DNA of 64,000 nucleotides from Haloplasma contractile SSD-17B (GCF_000215935.2 NZ_AFNU02000005.1:62001-126000); one strand, 5' to 3'. Numbered from the stretch's first letter, positions 1 to 9,251 are shown. Notes: generated from the sequence alone by a model not told the origin. Program-made: numbers and translations.

Positions 1-321
1 TAATAGTGTTTCAGCTTCCTCAAATTGACCATTCGCTATTAATCCACCAGCCTTTGTAACTTCTATAAACAGTTTATAGCGCATATTTTTGCCTGTATGC
101 GTACGTTCAATATAGTCTAAAAACGCAGGTGGATCACATTTCTTATTCAACAAATTGATTAATTTTAAATTTCGTCTTATATTGATTCCAAAGAACAAAA
201 ATAGGATGATTATAAAGGTTAGGATCCCACTTAAATACACATTCACCTCAAGTGTTCTTAGTACTGCCATGATTACAAGCCCAATTAATATTACAACTAG
301 TTTAGTACTAGTATTTCTCAT
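1..321 (-). CDS. Small membrane protein, 3' part beyond window edge
   Basis: The frame opens at an ATG (319-321) preceded by GAGG at a usable distance and stays open to base 1, so the C-terminus lies outside the window. The 107 visible residues begin MRNTSTKLVVILIGLVIM. Two hydrophobic stretches (about residues 8-22 and 29-47) look like membrane helices. A charged basic segment and a helical tail follow, and the tail (GQFEEAETLL) resembles a TPR-type helix. A plus-strand frame over the same bases has no ribosome site and is a shadow. I do not recognise the family; a two-helix membrane anchor with a cytoplasmic TPR-like domain is an inference. Confidence 0.55.
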   Translation of the reverse strand, partial: MRNTSTKLVVILIGLVIMAVLRTLEVNVYLSGILTFIIILFLFFGINIRRNLKLINLLNKKCDPPAFLDYIERTHTGKNMRYKLFIEVTKAGGLIANGQFEEAETLL

Positions 322-389
322 CTATAAAGCCTCATTTCTCTTCTAATCTTTTATTTTTACTACAACTTATTTCTAGATCTCTTGTTCAG

Positions 390-1298
390 TTAATCAAATT
401 TAAAATAGTGTTTCAGCTTTAAAACTTTCTGTTCAAATACCCCGTTATCAAGCTGCTCTACAGGTATTTTTGCCCATGAAGGAAATTGATCACGCTTATA
501 GGCCTCCTTTAATACAAATAAATCCGCCAATACATCATCAAGAATAACTTCACCTTCATTACACTGTGGATAACATGCTAGAAAGAGAGATTTAGCGTTC
601 CCTTTTAAAGATGATACAATGTTCCTTACATCACTATATCTATATCCCACTCCCAGAAAGTTATAGTCAAACATGATGACCTCCGATTCATCTTTTGACA
701 CAATAAAATTCGTATAGTAAAAGTCATTATAGGTTAAAGTTGACGTATAGGATTTAGATTGCGCTATTAGATCATCGAAATGATTAATCAGTATGTGCCA
801 GTATTTATAATGATTGGTTCCAGTTTTTGTCATAATGTCTGTAATTACATTCTTAGTCAATTCATTGTATTCATTATATAGTGACGCTTTCTGCTCCGGA
901 TTTTGTTTTAAATAGATTCTACCTTTCTTATGAAACTGTGTATACCATGCGACTAAACCCCTTGCTACATTTTCATTTTCTAAATCGGATTCAAATCCGA
1001 GTCGATAGGTTTCACTTTGTTCAATGTCCTCTAAAATAATAGACTGATCAGTCATACTGATTACCGGTATAGTAGGAATCTCAAGTTCAATTAAAAGGTT
1101 ATAATAATCGAGTTCCCTTCTAAACTCATTCTTTTCAAAATACTTAATTACATAACTAGTACTCGTCGTTATAATTCTATATACATATACTCCATTTTTA
1201 CTTCTGATTTCATTTAGTTCACACTGAACATCTTTAAATTTTAAGTGCTTCTTAATTTCAGTTCTAAGTATTGCCCTAATATCTTGTTCTAAATTCAT
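390..1298 (-). CDS. Aminoglycoside phosphotransferase-like kinase (APH/choline kinase fold)
   Basis: 302 residues, the usual size for an APH-fold small-molecule kinase. The ATP lysine is probably K52 in YVIKYF. The catalytic loop is YNDFYYTNF (D192, N197), where the usual His of HGDxxxxN is replaced by Tyr-Asn. The metal-binding Asp is D211 in MFDYNFLG. Start ATG follows AGGAGTG. The family phosphorylates aminoglycosides, choline, homoserine or similar hydroxyl groups; the substrate cannot be read from sequence. The next gene upstream on the same strand (1499-2401) is another APH-like kinase, about 200 bases away, and a double acetyltransferase follows, so this is a small block of modifying enzymes. 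The relaxed HxD motif leaves full activity uncertain. Confidence 0.72.
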   Translation of the reverse strand: MNLEQDIRAILRTEIKKHLKFKDVQCELNEIRSKNGVYVYRIITTSTSYVIKYFEKNEFRRELDYYNLLIELEIPTIPVISMTDQSIILEDIEQSETYRLGFESDLENENVARGLVAWYTQFHKKGRIYLKQNPEQKASLYNEYNELTKNVITDIMTKTGTNHYKYWHILINHFDDLIAQSKSYTSTLTYNDFYYTNFIVSKDESEVIMFDYNFLGVGYRYSDVRNIVSSLKGNAKSLFLACYPQCNEGEVILDDVLADLFVLKEAYKRDQFPSWAKIPVEQLDNGVFEQKVLKLKHYFKFD

Positions 1299-1498
1299 AG
1301 CACACTCCTAAACATCAACATATAGTGCTGATAATATTAAACGATCAGGTTCCCCCAAAAATATATTCTGTTGTTATAAAAAACATCTAATCTCCTTTTT
1401 AGTTTAAAAATAGAGTTTTTTTAGCATATTTTTTTATAAAATTGAATTTTCACCATCTATTTTACAATAGTGAATATCCCATCATTTAAACTTCAAGG

Positions 1499-2401
1499 TT
1501 ATACTAGAATGAACTGTATCAGTTCTTTCAATTCATATAAGGAATCTAGTTCTTTTAACGACTTATTCTTATATTTCTTCAATAATAGTTTAGCAAAATC
1601 CCCACCAAAATCATGAATTAGTAGTCCTTTATAGACGAGGTCTACAACTTTTTCTTTATTTTTAAAAAATGCTTTTATCATCACTTTGTCACAATCAAAC
1701 AAATCAAATAGAATTGGAGGGTATTCATAGTAGCTAGGCGCAATTGTACTATCCGCAAAGTCGATTATATACACGTCACCGCTTTGGTTCATCATAACAT
1801 TTTCAGCAGTTAGGTCTCCGTGAACATAGACACTTTCTGATAAATCTATGTTTTCTAGTTCTCGTTTTAATTCCTTCTGCACGCGCATATTTGCTTGTTC
1901 CCATCTTCCTCCGTTTATGACTCGTTCCTTTATAGACTGATTGCAATACATATAATTAGGTGTTTTATTCAACCGATTAACTATATTACTGAAATCGTTA
2001 GCGAATTTTATTTTCTGTTCTTGATTTAGTTTGATTCTAATTTTTCCTACTTCATTAGCGTCGATAAACTCAAGTACCATATACTTCCATACATAGTTGT
2101 CTGTTATAGAACCCGCCGTTACTAATCGTGGTGTACGAACTCCCAAGTTCATTGCTCGGGTAATAGAACTCTGTTCAGTATTAAAGTCATCTTCCTTCCA
2201 TAACTTTACCTCATCTGGAACAAAGATTTTTACTATAAAGTCATTCACTTTAAACACTGCATTCGTTCCTTTAGTGACATTCTCGATTTGTCTAACGTCT
2301 CCTAATTGTTCTTGTATAAAAATACGGTTAATTAGTGGTTTAAAATAATCAATATCCTGAAATACTTCACACCATCTGTTCCAATCTAATGAATCATTCA
2401 T
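1499..2401 (-). CDS. APH-family phosphotransferase with canonical catalytic loop
   Basis: 300 residues from the ATG at 2401. A GTG nine bases upstream is in frame, but the AGGTGA ribosome site fits the ATG better. The catalytic loop is VHGDLTAENVM (about residues 193-203) and the metal site is IIDFAD (D214), both standard for aminoglycoside/choline-kinase-like phosphotransferases. A lysine in VKIF near residue 58 is the likely ATP contact. Unlike its neighbour at 390-1298, all catalytic residues are intact. It shares direction with the GNAT gene at 2435-3418, whose stop lies about 33 bases upstream of this start, so co-transcription is likely. Substrate unknown; resistance function is possible but not shown. 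Confidence 0.8.
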   Translation of the reverse strand: MNDSLDWNRWCEVFQDIDYFKPLINRIFIQEQLGDVRQIENVTKGTNAVFKVNDFIVKIFVPDEVKLWKEDDFNTEQSSITRAMNLGVRTPRLVTAGSITDNYVWKYMVLEFIDANEVGKIRIKLNQEQKIKFANDFSNIVNRLNKTPNYMYCNQSIKERVINGGRWEQANMRVQKELKRELENIDLSESVYVHGDLTAENVMMNQSGDVYIIDFADSTIAPSYYEYPPILFDLFDCDKVMIKAFFKNKEKVVDLVYKGLLIHDFGGDFAKLLLKKYKNKSLKELDSLYELKELIQFILV

Positions 2402-2434
2402 GTCTGTCACCTATCATATTTTACCTATCATATT

Positions 2435-3418
2435 TTACGCTTTTTTAAAGCGCAAGTGATTACGTTCGTCTATACGTCTTATTAACCCATACGAATATGG
2501 TTTGAAATGTTTTAACCAGTATGAACGTCCCTCTAGATTTGCCGTCTCAAAATCAGTTGAACAACGCTTTAATCCATTTTCCTTTGCCCACAAAAGCGCT
2601 AGATTTATTAATCGAGACATAATATGTTTCCCTCTGAATTCAGGAAGTACATAAGCACCATTAATTCCCAATGTTTCCCCATCTTGTAACTCATCCTGGT
2701 TTATTTCAGTTGTATTTGTTTTTAAATAACCAATAATTTGATTGTTCTGTTCTGCAATCCATAAATTATTCGACTCTTTTAGGGTCCAGTCTAAATACTC
2801 CTTTATTAGGTCGCTATCCTCTTCATCATCAACCGTTAAAAATATAGGTGCAGATTTTAGATGCCTCTTAATACCCTGTAACAAACTTACCATTCTAGGT
2901 ACATCATAAGGATTCGCCTGCCTTATTGTAATGTCATCTTTTATGTCGGGTAATGGAATGCAATTTAGATCTCGAACTGCATCAATCACTAACAGTCCGA
3001 AACCATTATAAAACCACGTGTTAAGTGTATCGTAATCACCATTATATACTAGCATACAGTGCGTATAGCACTCTTTATTGGTCCATCTCATAGATGCCTC
3101 TTTATATAATAAGTTATAAATTTTACTCTGGTCATAACCAACTTTCACACCATGCATATGTGGTAGTGATAAAGCACCTCTTACTGTCCCCTTAAATTCA
3201 TCGATATAGTAAGCAGTAATGAATCCAACTACTTTTCCATCTATAGTTGCTACTATAAAATGATTTGGATTTAATTCAGTGATGATCTTCTTAATAATCT
3301 CTCTATTCTCATATTTATCCGATAATAATGGAAGGTTTTCACGTGCTTTTTGGTAATTCATTTTAACAATCGATATTACGTCTTCGATTTGATCTTGCAT
3401 TAAATTAGTAAACTTCAT
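2435..3418 (-). CDS. Tandem GNAT-domain N-acetyltransferase
   Basis: 327 residues, about twice a single GNAT domain. The N-terminal half (residues 1-150) contains HFIVATIDGKVVGFITAYY, a GNAT beta4-like segment, and the C-terminal half (160-320) contains LWIAEQNNQIIGYLKT followed by the acetyl-CoA loop VLPEFRGKHIMSRLIN. Only the second half has a clear R/Q-x-x-G-x-G/A-like pyrophosphate loop (FRGKHIM, degenerate), so the first half may be structural. Start ATG follows GGAGGATGAGAG. It is probably the first gene of a run with the APH-like kinases downstream. The acceptor substrate is unknown. Confidence 0.78.
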   Translation of the reverse strand: MKFTNLMQDQIEDVISIVKMNYQKARENLPLLSDKYENREIIKKIITELNPNHFIVATIDGKVVGFITAYYIDEFKGTVRGALSLPHMHGVKVGYDQSKIYNLLYKEASMRWTNKECYTHCMLVYNGDYDTLNTWFYNGFGLLVIDAVRDLNCIPLPDIKDDITIRQANPYDVPRMVSLLQGIKRHLKSAPIFLTVDDEEDSDLIKEYLDWTLKESNNLWIAEQNNQIIGYLKTNTTEINQDELQDGETLGINGAYVLPEFRGKHIMSRLINLALLWAKENGLKRCSTDFETANLEGRSYWLKHFKPYSYGLIRRIDERNHLRFKKA

Positions 3419-3504
3419 ATACTCTCATCCTCCAAGCTTCATCTTTCACTAACTAGTATACCAAATATATCCATTAATTTCAGTTAAATTCTAACTATTT
3501 GCAA

Positions 3505-3532
3505 TAAAAAAGACCACACATTTCGTGTAGTC
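3505..3532 (-). terminator. Intrinsic terminator after 3556-3852 gene
   Basis: On the minus strand an eight-base stem GACTACAC / GTGTGGTC with a five-base loop is followed by TTTTTTATT. It lies just downstream of the stop of the small gene at 3556. Confidence 0.75.
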
Positions 3533-3555
3533 ATTTTGCTTAATAAACCTGTTAT

Positions 3556-3852
3556 TTATTTCCCCATTTTTCCCATAAACTTCATAGCCATTTCAAGACC
3601 ATTTACCAGTTCCTTTTTTACTCGAGCTAAATTCTGTTCTTCCGTTCCTTTTTTTACCGTGATTCTACAGATATTTTTACCTATCTCTAGTTTAACAAAT
3701 TCATCTTTTATTACGTCAACGACAGCTTTTTTTAGAGATTGTCTAATCTTCTGTTCCTGTAAATAGGCCTGATACTTTGGCTGAACGGATACTAAAATCC
3801 TCTTTTCATCATCAAACTTAACATATTTAATAAATTGATTTGAAACACTCAT
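3556..3852 (-). CDS. Conserved-looking small protein of unknown function
   Basis: 98 residues from an ATG at 3852; AAAGGA sits nine bases upstream, so the TTG three codons earlier is not needed. The protein is soluble and basic, with a predicted beta hairpin (KRILVSVQPKYQ) followed by helices and a Lys/Met-rich end (EMAMKFMGKMGK). No signal peptide or membrane segment. It is a lone gene with its own terminator. I do not recognise a family. The high Lys content would suit nucleic-acid binding, but that is only inference. Confidence 0.6.
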   Translation of the reverse strand: MSVSNQFIKYVKFDDEKRILVSVQPKYQAYLQEQKIRQSLKKAVVDVIKDEFVKLEIGKNICRITVKKGTEEQNLARVKKELVNGLEMAMKFMGKMGK

Positions 3853-4040
3853 TATACTCAATCCTTTCTATATTTTTACATAAATCATCAAATCTTGATT
3901 CTTCTATTAGTATATTCAACATTTAATATATCAAGTGTACATATTTTGGAAAACATAGTAACTGTATAAATTGATTACCAATATAATCTATTATAACATA
4001 CACAAGTCTGAAAATTGATACGATGGTTTAATTAATGTGA

Positions 4041-4069
4041 AAAGACCACTAAATTATAGAGTGGCCTTA
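4041..4069 (-). terminator. Terminator after DUF2935 gene
   Basis: AAGGCCACT / AGTGGTCTT stem (one mismatch) with a nine-base loop and a short TTTT run on the minus strand, 12 bases after the stop at 4081. Confidence 0.65.
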
Positions 4070-4080
4070 AGTTAGTAATA

Positions 4081-4851
4081 TTATTTTAATGCTTTAACTC
4101 GGTACAGATAATATTGTTCCTCTCTTATCATATGACCAGGTGCTAATGGTGTAAGAGAACCTGTACCGTAAACATTGCACCCTTTTCTTAGTTTTTCTAT
4201 TTTTTCTAAATAACAAATAAAATCATCTAATGTATGTTCTACTTGACTATTAAAATGTCTTAGGGCTCCATTGTTTAATCCTATACGCTCAAACATCTTA
4301 TACATTTCAAACGCCTTTTTAAACAAGCCATCAAACTTTTTGACAAACTCATCTGCTTCTTTAATATAGGAAGTTTCGACTGCATCCAGATCTGAAGCGA
4401 TAAAACTAGCATGCCCCGATGCATCAGGCAACCAGATTTTGTGAAGGCGTAGATTTTCTAACGTATGGTCATATGACACGGTCCCGTCCGCCAGACATAA
4501 TACCAGGTAAAACTCCATTGCCTCATTGATCATATGATTCACAAATGAAGGTGGCATTCCTAGTTTAATCTCACATTTCATTAGTCTCGCCATTAGTGTT
4601 TTTTTAAATTCTATAAACCGCATTAAAGCTATCTTATTTTTACTAATAAGGCCTTCAACCTGTTCAACAGATAATTGTCCGTTTGATTCACCTACTTCAC
4701 TATGAAGTTCCTTGAATAAATCCATATAATATGCAGCACTTTTTATCACATCTGTTTCATTAGGTGAAAGATTGGTATACTGAAATTCAGCATGATCACG
4801 CATAATTTCTGTCCAAAACCTTATTTCCTTAATAATATCTAAATCATACAC
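4081..4851 (-). CDS. DUF2935 family protein
   Basis: 256 residues, starting at a GTG with AGGAGG eight bases upstream. The opening EIRFWTEIMRDHAEFQYTNL matches the recurring signature of the DUF2935 family, helical-bundle proteins common in Bacillus and clostridia (established by memory of the family, not by a search). A second copy of the fold probably covers residues 130-250 (SGHASFIASDLDAVE). His and Glu residues in such bundles could bind metal, as in ferritin-like folds, but this is inference. No membrane segment. Monocistronic with its own terminator. Confidence 0.72.
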   Translation of the reverse strand: MYDLDIIKEIRFWTEIMRDHAEFQYTNLSPNETDVIKSAAYYMDLFKELHSEVGESNGQLSVEQVEGLISKNKIALMRFIEFKKTLMARLMKCEIKLGMPPSFVNHMINEAMEFYLVLCLADGTVSYDHTLENLRLHKIWLPDASGHASFIASDLDAVETSYIKEADEFVKKFDGLFKKAFEMYKMFERIGLNNGALRHFNSQVEHTLDDFICYLEKIEKLRKGCNVYGTGSLTPLAPGHMIREEQYYLYRVKALK

Positions 4852-5322
4852 AATAAATCCTCCTAATCCATTTTCTATATACTATATGATAAATGTTTAG
4901 AAGTGGTTAAAGTAGTTTATTAATAAATTTAGTCTTGTCTAAATAAAAAACGCAATGATTACCCCTCTTAAAGGTTAATCATTACGTTATCATGTGCCTA
5001 AAGACTAAACTCTAATATCATAATACTCAACTTCATCACCGTAGTACTTGCTTTTATTAACATCACTATATTAGTAATAAAGTTTATACCTAGAATAATG
5101 ACTAGGACCTTGGTTAATAAATCAGTAGATTTAATTACTAGGAGAAAAACCAATTAATGGTGAAGAAATAATAGTTGAAATTTGTTTTATTTGAATTCAA
5201 GTGAAGAATGACGTCATCGACACACATTGTCTTTAATTCGATCAATCATGCTATTTTTTTCAAAACATGAACATCACCGATTATATTGCCGTCCATATCA
5301 GTATTTCCCTTTGTAGTCATCG
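4852..5322. other. Intergenic stretch with orphan terminator
   Basis: No convincing gene. It holds a good minus-strand terminator (4943-4988) that lies 335 bases beyond the chromate transporter stop, too far to be an ordinary read-out signal. A 24-codon frame on the minus strand (5246-5320) begins MTTKGNTDMDGNIIGD and overlaps the transporter stop region; it may be a small coupled peptide or a chance frame. The stretch may be the remains of a lost gene. Confidence 0.4.
4943..4988 (-). terminator. Orphan intrinsic terminator
   Basis: Minus-strand stem AACGTAATGATTAACC paired with GGGTAATCATTGCGTT, followed by TTTTTATTT. No gene ends close upstream of it. Confidence 0.7.
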
Positions 5323-6558
5323 TTAACTAAGAAATAACCAACCATAGATTACTCCGTATATTAAAGCACCTATTATAACAAATACTGGGTGTACTTTAAA
5401 CTTTTTAAGTAACACTAAACTTAATAACGCCATGATAAGGGTTTGAATAACGTTTAGACCACGTGCAGCATCGTAGAAGAAATTAAAGGCTAACATTCCA
5501 AGTAACACTGCAATAGTAGGTTTAACATAATTTGATAACCGTTTTACCCTAGGAGAATCTTTATGTTTAGTTAATAAATTTAACAAAATAATCATTGCAA
5601 TTAATGACGGTGCCACCATTGCAAAAATACCAACTGACATACCAATAAGACTACCGATTACTCCATCTACAGCTCCTACGTCAAAACCAACATATCCCGC
5701 TATCTTAGTTGCTGTAACACCCGGTAATGTATTACCCAGTCCAATGATTTCAGCAAATCCCTCATCTGATAACCATCCATACCGTTCAACTACTTCTGCT
5801 TTAAATAATGGGATTGAAGCAGGTCCTCCACCAAATCCAATGATTCCTGGGATAAAGAAGGCGAGAAATATTTTGACATAGTCATTTCCACCTGCTAGAC
5901 CAACTGTTCCTAGAGTAGGTACAGACATCACATCGAACTTAAACAGTAAGCCAACTGTTAATAACATTACGAAAATTGCACTCCCTACAAAGAGCGCCTT
6001 GCGGTCTTCCTTTGGTCTGAAGAAAGCAAATAGTAATAAAGGAAGAATGACCATCCCTGGATGGAAATTAAGTGGTATGAGTAATATCCCACTTAATACG
6101 ATCAATAACATCGTGACCGGTATTCCCACGGTTTTTTCCGACTTTTTGTAAAACTGCCATGTTAATAATGACATTAAAATACCAACAACAGGTAACACTG
6201 CTAATTTTAACCCAATAATTCTTGGGTCTTCACTATTTAATGAATCAAGTGTTAGTAATAAAGAAATCATTAACATTAATGAAGGCAAAATAATCCCTGC
6301 TAAGCCACTTAATATACCAAGTATTCCTTTGACTTTATAGCCTACGTAACCAGCCATTTTTGTTTGCATCGGTCCAGGTAACATATGCATAATAGATAAC
6401 ATATCTGAAAATTCATCTTCAGTCATCCATTTAAAGCGATCCACGACCTCTTTATGAAACAATGGAATGGTAGCAGATCCGCCACCATATCCAAACACTC
6501 CAATTTTAACAAATGCAATAAACAATTGATGTAATTTATTATTCTTGTTTTTTACCAT
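5323..6558 (-). CDS. chrA: Chromate transporter, fused two-domain ChrA type
   Basis: 411 residues and about ten hydrophobic segments. Two homologous CHR domains are in tandem: FGYGGGSATIPLF...LPGPMQTKMAGYVGYK in the first half and FGGGPASIPLF...LPGVTATKIAGYVGFD in the second. This is the long, fused form of the CHR family, which exports chromate or similar oxyanions through the cytoplasmic membrane. The start overlaps the stop of the gamma-glutamyltransferase gene by seven bases, so the two are translated together. In Bacillus subtilis the split halves ywrA and ywrB lie beside the GGT-like gene ywrD, so this pairing is a conserved neighbourhood (established knowledge). The real substrate in this pairing is uncertain and may not be chromate. 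Confidence 0.88.
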   Translation of the reverse strand: MVKNKNNKLHQLFIAFVKIGVFGYGGGSATIPLFHKEVVDRFKWMTEDEFSDMLSIMHMLPGPMQTKMAGYVGYKVKGILGILSGLAGIILPSLMLMISLLLTLDSLNSEDPRIIGLKLAVLPVVGILMSLLTWQFYKKSEKTVGIPVTMLLIVLSGILLIPLNFHPGMVILPLLLFAFFRPKEDRKALFVGSAIFVMLLTVGLLFKFDVMSVPTLGTVGLAGGNDYVKIFLAFFIPGIIGFGGGPASIPLFKAEVVERYGWLSDEGFAEIIGLGNTLPGVTATKIAGYVGFDVGAVDGVIGSLIGMSVGIFAMVAPSLIAMIILLNLLTKHKDSPRVKRLSNYVKPTIAVLLGMLAFNFFYDAARGLNVIQTLIMALLSLVLLKKFKVHPVFVIIGALIYGVIYGWLFLS

Positions 6559-8165
6559 GAAGCAATTGCACCATCCGTTCTAGATTCTGTTCCACCAACA
6601 AGCACACCTGTATCTGGATTCCTCCAAATAATCTGTCCTCGTCCGAAACTTCCTGAATTATGTTCTACCTTCATCATGTGTCCCTTTAATGCTAAAGCAG
6701 ATACAAGATGATTTGCCATACTTTGTTCTACTGTTACTAGTTTATCCTTCATCCATTGCCATCGTGGTGAATCAAGTGCAGCCTGTGGATTTAGACCAAA
6801 GTCGACCACATTCATAATCACTTGCATGTGACCTTGTGGTTGCATAAATCCACCCATAACACCAAATGGTCCCACTGGTTTGTTATTTTTCGTTAAAAAA
6901 CCAGGGATAATTGTGTGATAGGGTCTCTTCTCTGGCTCTAAGGCATTATCGTGTTCTTTATCCAGTGTAAAATTATGACCACGATTTTGTAGTCCGATTC
7001 CAGTACCTGGAACAACTAATCCAGATCCGAATCCCATATAATTACTTTGTATGAAGGATACCATGTTCCCTTCACCATCGGCAGTCGCTAAGTAAACCGT
7101 TCCCCCTTTAGGTGGTTCACCAGCGGTTGGCATTAACGCCTCCTCACCGATTAAATCCCTTCGTTCTTTTGCATAATCTTCTGATAAAATACTATCAACC
7201 GATGCATTCATAAAGTTTGGATCTGTAATGTATTTTTGACCGTCAGCAAAAGCTAACTTCATTGATTCTATTTGTTTGTGAAGTGTATCTACAGTATCTT
7301 TTGCTTTAAACTCAAATCCTTTTGCAATGTTTAATGCTTGTAAAGCAATTAGTCCCTGTCCATTAGGTGGAATTTCCCAGACATCATATCCACGATAATT
7401 GACTGAAATTGGATCAACCCATTCTGGTTGGTAATTCTCTAAATCTTCTTTTCGAATGAAGCCATTATATTGTTTTGAGAATGCATCAATCTTATCGGCA
7501 AGTTCTCCCTTGTAGAATGCATCCCCCCCTGTTTCTGCGATTAAGCGTAATGTTTCTGCATGTCCTTTAGACTTCCAAATATCTCCTGCTTTTGGAAGTC
7601 TACCTCCTGGTATAAAGGTTTCAAACCAATGCTTGAATTCATCCCCTTTTAATACTTTAGAATATCCCTTATATGCTCGTTCCCAGTAATACGCGAGTGT
7701 TGGTGATAATGGATAGCCCTCCTCAGCATAACGAATAGCAGGCTCTAACACCTCAGTCAATGGTAGTTTCCCAAACTTTTTAGAAAGTTCTGCCCAAGCC
7801 GATGGTACCCCAGGAACTGTTACGGGTACAAATCCAAACGTCGGAATCTTCTCATGACCTAATTCCTTAACCTTATCAATACTTATTGATTTAGGCGAAT
7901 ACCCACTTGCATTAAGACCATGAAGCTCGTCCTTCGTCCATACAAGTGCGAACGCATCTCCACCAATTCCGTTTGAAGTTGGTTCTACAACCGTCAGACA
8001 AGCTGCAGTAGCAATTGCTGCATCGATTGCATTCCCTCCCTTTTTTAATATATCAAGTCCTGCCTGTGCAGCTAATGGCTGAGATGTTGCTACCATTCCA
8101 TTTTTAGCATACGTCGCAGTACGCTTTGCAGGATATGGATAATAATGTGCATCGTTATTAAACAT
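6552..8165 (-). CDS. Gamma-glutamyltransferase family (YwrD-like) Ntn-hydrolase
   Basis: 537 residues, normal length for the family, which is made as a precursor and cuts itself before a threonine that then acts as nucleophile. The expected cut is between G355 and T356 in PKGGTVYLATADGEGN. The substrate loop GFGSGLVVPGTGIGLQNRG follows. No signal peptide is seen, so the enzyme is probably cytoplasmic, unlike exported Ggt. Family members hydrolyse gamma-glutamyl amides or cephalosporin-like acyl groups. It leads a two-gene operon with the fused chromate transporter (overlap seven bases). Start ATG follows GGGAGGAG. The YwrD assignment rests on gene order and lack of an export signal. Confidence 0.88.
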   Translation of the reverse strand: MFNNDAHYYPYPAKRTATYAKNGMVATSQPLAAQAGLDILKKGGNAIDAAIATAACLTVVEPTSNGIGGDAFALVWTKDELHGLNASGYSPKSISIDKVKELGHEKIPTFGFVPVTVPGVPSAWAELSKKFGKLPLTEVLEPAIRYAEEGYPLSPTLAYYWERAYKGYSKVLKGDEFKHWFETFIPGGRLPKAGDIWKSKGHAETLRLIAETGGDAFYKGELADKIDAFSKQYNGFIRKEDLENYQPEWVDPISVNYRGYDVWEIPPNGQGLIALQALNIAKGFEFKAKDTVDTLHKQIESMKLAFADGQKYITDPNFMNASVDSILSEDYAKERRDLIGEEALMPTAGEPPKGGTVYLATADGEGNMVSFIQSNYMGFGSGLVVPGTGIGLQNRGHNFTLDKEHDNALEPEKRPYHTIIPGFLTKNNKPVGPFGVMGGFMQPQGHMQVIMNVVDFGLNPQAALDSPRWQWMKDKLVTVEQSMANHLVSALALKGHMMKVEHNSGSFGRGQIIWRNPDTGVLVGGTESRTDGAIASW

Positions 8166-8242
8166 ACGTTAATCTCCTCCCTGTTACTATAGTATTATAA
8201 AGTATCATACCATATTTTAGATTTTTTTTTAATAATTAAGAT

Positions 8243-8290
8243 AAAAAAGTCGATTCTCATCTTGCTACTAGTTTAAAGATTAGACTTTTT
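8243..8290 (-). terminator. Terminator after CHY zinc protein gene
   Basis: AAAAAGTC at one arm and GACTTTTTT at the other, with a long 30-base internal part; T run on the minus strand just after the stop at 8301. Confidence 0.55.
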
Positions 8291-8300
8291 AAAATTCACA

Positions 8301-8633
8301 CTATTCTATTTCAAAATATAAATGATAATGCGCTTTACATCCTTTATTAAAATTTGATTCACAATTTGGACAAATTGAGTCACAAGCCATGTATTGTTTA
8401 ATAGTGAGCTCCGTTCCGCATACACCGCATAATATAGCTTTCTCATAATATTCATCCTTTGACCATACAACAGCCTCATGAGTGCTTAATTCATTATGAC
8501 ACTTAATACAAGGATAATAGGTATCACAGCACTTAAACTTAATCGCAATGACATCTTCTTTCTTATGATAATGCGTACATCTCGTATTTTGATCGACTTC
8601 TATACCAATCACTTCTCTACTATGAATGTTCAT
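8301..8633 (-). CDS. CHY-type zinc finger protein
   Basis: 110 residues with the Cys/His pattern of the CHY zinc finger: CTHYHKKEDVIAIKF near residues 19-33, then CCDTYYPCIKCHNE, CGVCG and CDSICPNCE. Ten or more Cys/His ligands would hold about three zinc ions. In eukaryotes the domain is part of RCHY1/Pirh2; bacterial stand-alone versions are of unknown role, perhaps metal handling or redox sensing. Start ATG follows AAGGAG. It is monocistronic, downstream of nothing on its strand for 180 bases. Confident family, unknown function. Confidence 0.85.
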   Translation of the reverse strand: MNIHSREVIGIEVDQNTRCTHYHKKEDVIAIKFKCCDTYYPCIKCHNELSTHEAVVWSKDEYYEKAILCGVCGTELTIKQYMACDSICPNCESNFNKGCKAHYHLYFEIE

Positions 8634-8816
8634 ATATAGCTCCTTTACTTCTTTATTTCATATATTAAAATATAGTACTATATTATCTGTTTTTTCATAA
8701 TAATTCAATTTAAATTTAATACTTCAAAAACTAATTATTTACATCATTTGTTCTTTTTGATACTATTAAGGATAAGAGAATATATTTAACAACTATGAGA
8801 GGATGAGGTGTGAATA

Positions 8817-9251
8817 ATGAAACGATATTTACCAGTTATTATCACTTTTATTAAAGTGACATTCTTTATAACTCTGTTATATCTTTTAATCTATGGATTC
8901 GTATATTATGTATTTGAAAAAGAATTGTTTAGATTAACCCATTCAATTCTATTTATACTTGCGTTTAGTGCATTATCAACCTTTAGATATAAAGACATTG
9001 AATTAGAAGTCAAAACAAAAAACGGTTATGACTATACAGATGAATTAATTGACATCTTGAAACACAATACTTTATTTAAATTTAAACACAATGAACATAA
9101 TACGATTACGATCGATCCATCTATTATCGATCGTTTGTACACAGGAAAAACAATCATTCATATTAAACAAGATACCATACTATTTAAAGGGCCTAAATCG
9201 TATGTCTACAGAATTATAAAACATCTTGACTTAGTTGAGAGAAAACGTTAA
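8817..9251 (+). CDS. Small membrane protein of unknown function
   Basis: 144 residues. Two hydrophobic helices (about residues 8-30 and 38-52) lead into a soluble C-terminal domain of about 90 residues. That domain has beta-rich segments (IELEVKTKNGYDYTDELIDILK; TIIHIKQDTILFKGPKSYVYRIIKHLDL). GATGAGGTG precedes the ATG. It stands alone, divergent from the CHY gene, and ends in a strong bidirectional terminator. No family recognised. Confidence 0.65.
   Translation: MKRYLPVIITFIKVTFFITLLYLLIYGFVYYVFEKELFRLTHSILFILAFSALSTFRYKDIELEVKTKNGYDYTDELIDILKHNTLFKFKHNEHNTITIDPSIIDRLYTGKTIIHIKQDTILFKGPKSYVYRIIKHLDLVERKR

Noticed and set aside
155-346. Plus-strand frame of 63 codons
   Set aside because: No ribosome site; overlaps the better minus-strand membrane gene 1-321.
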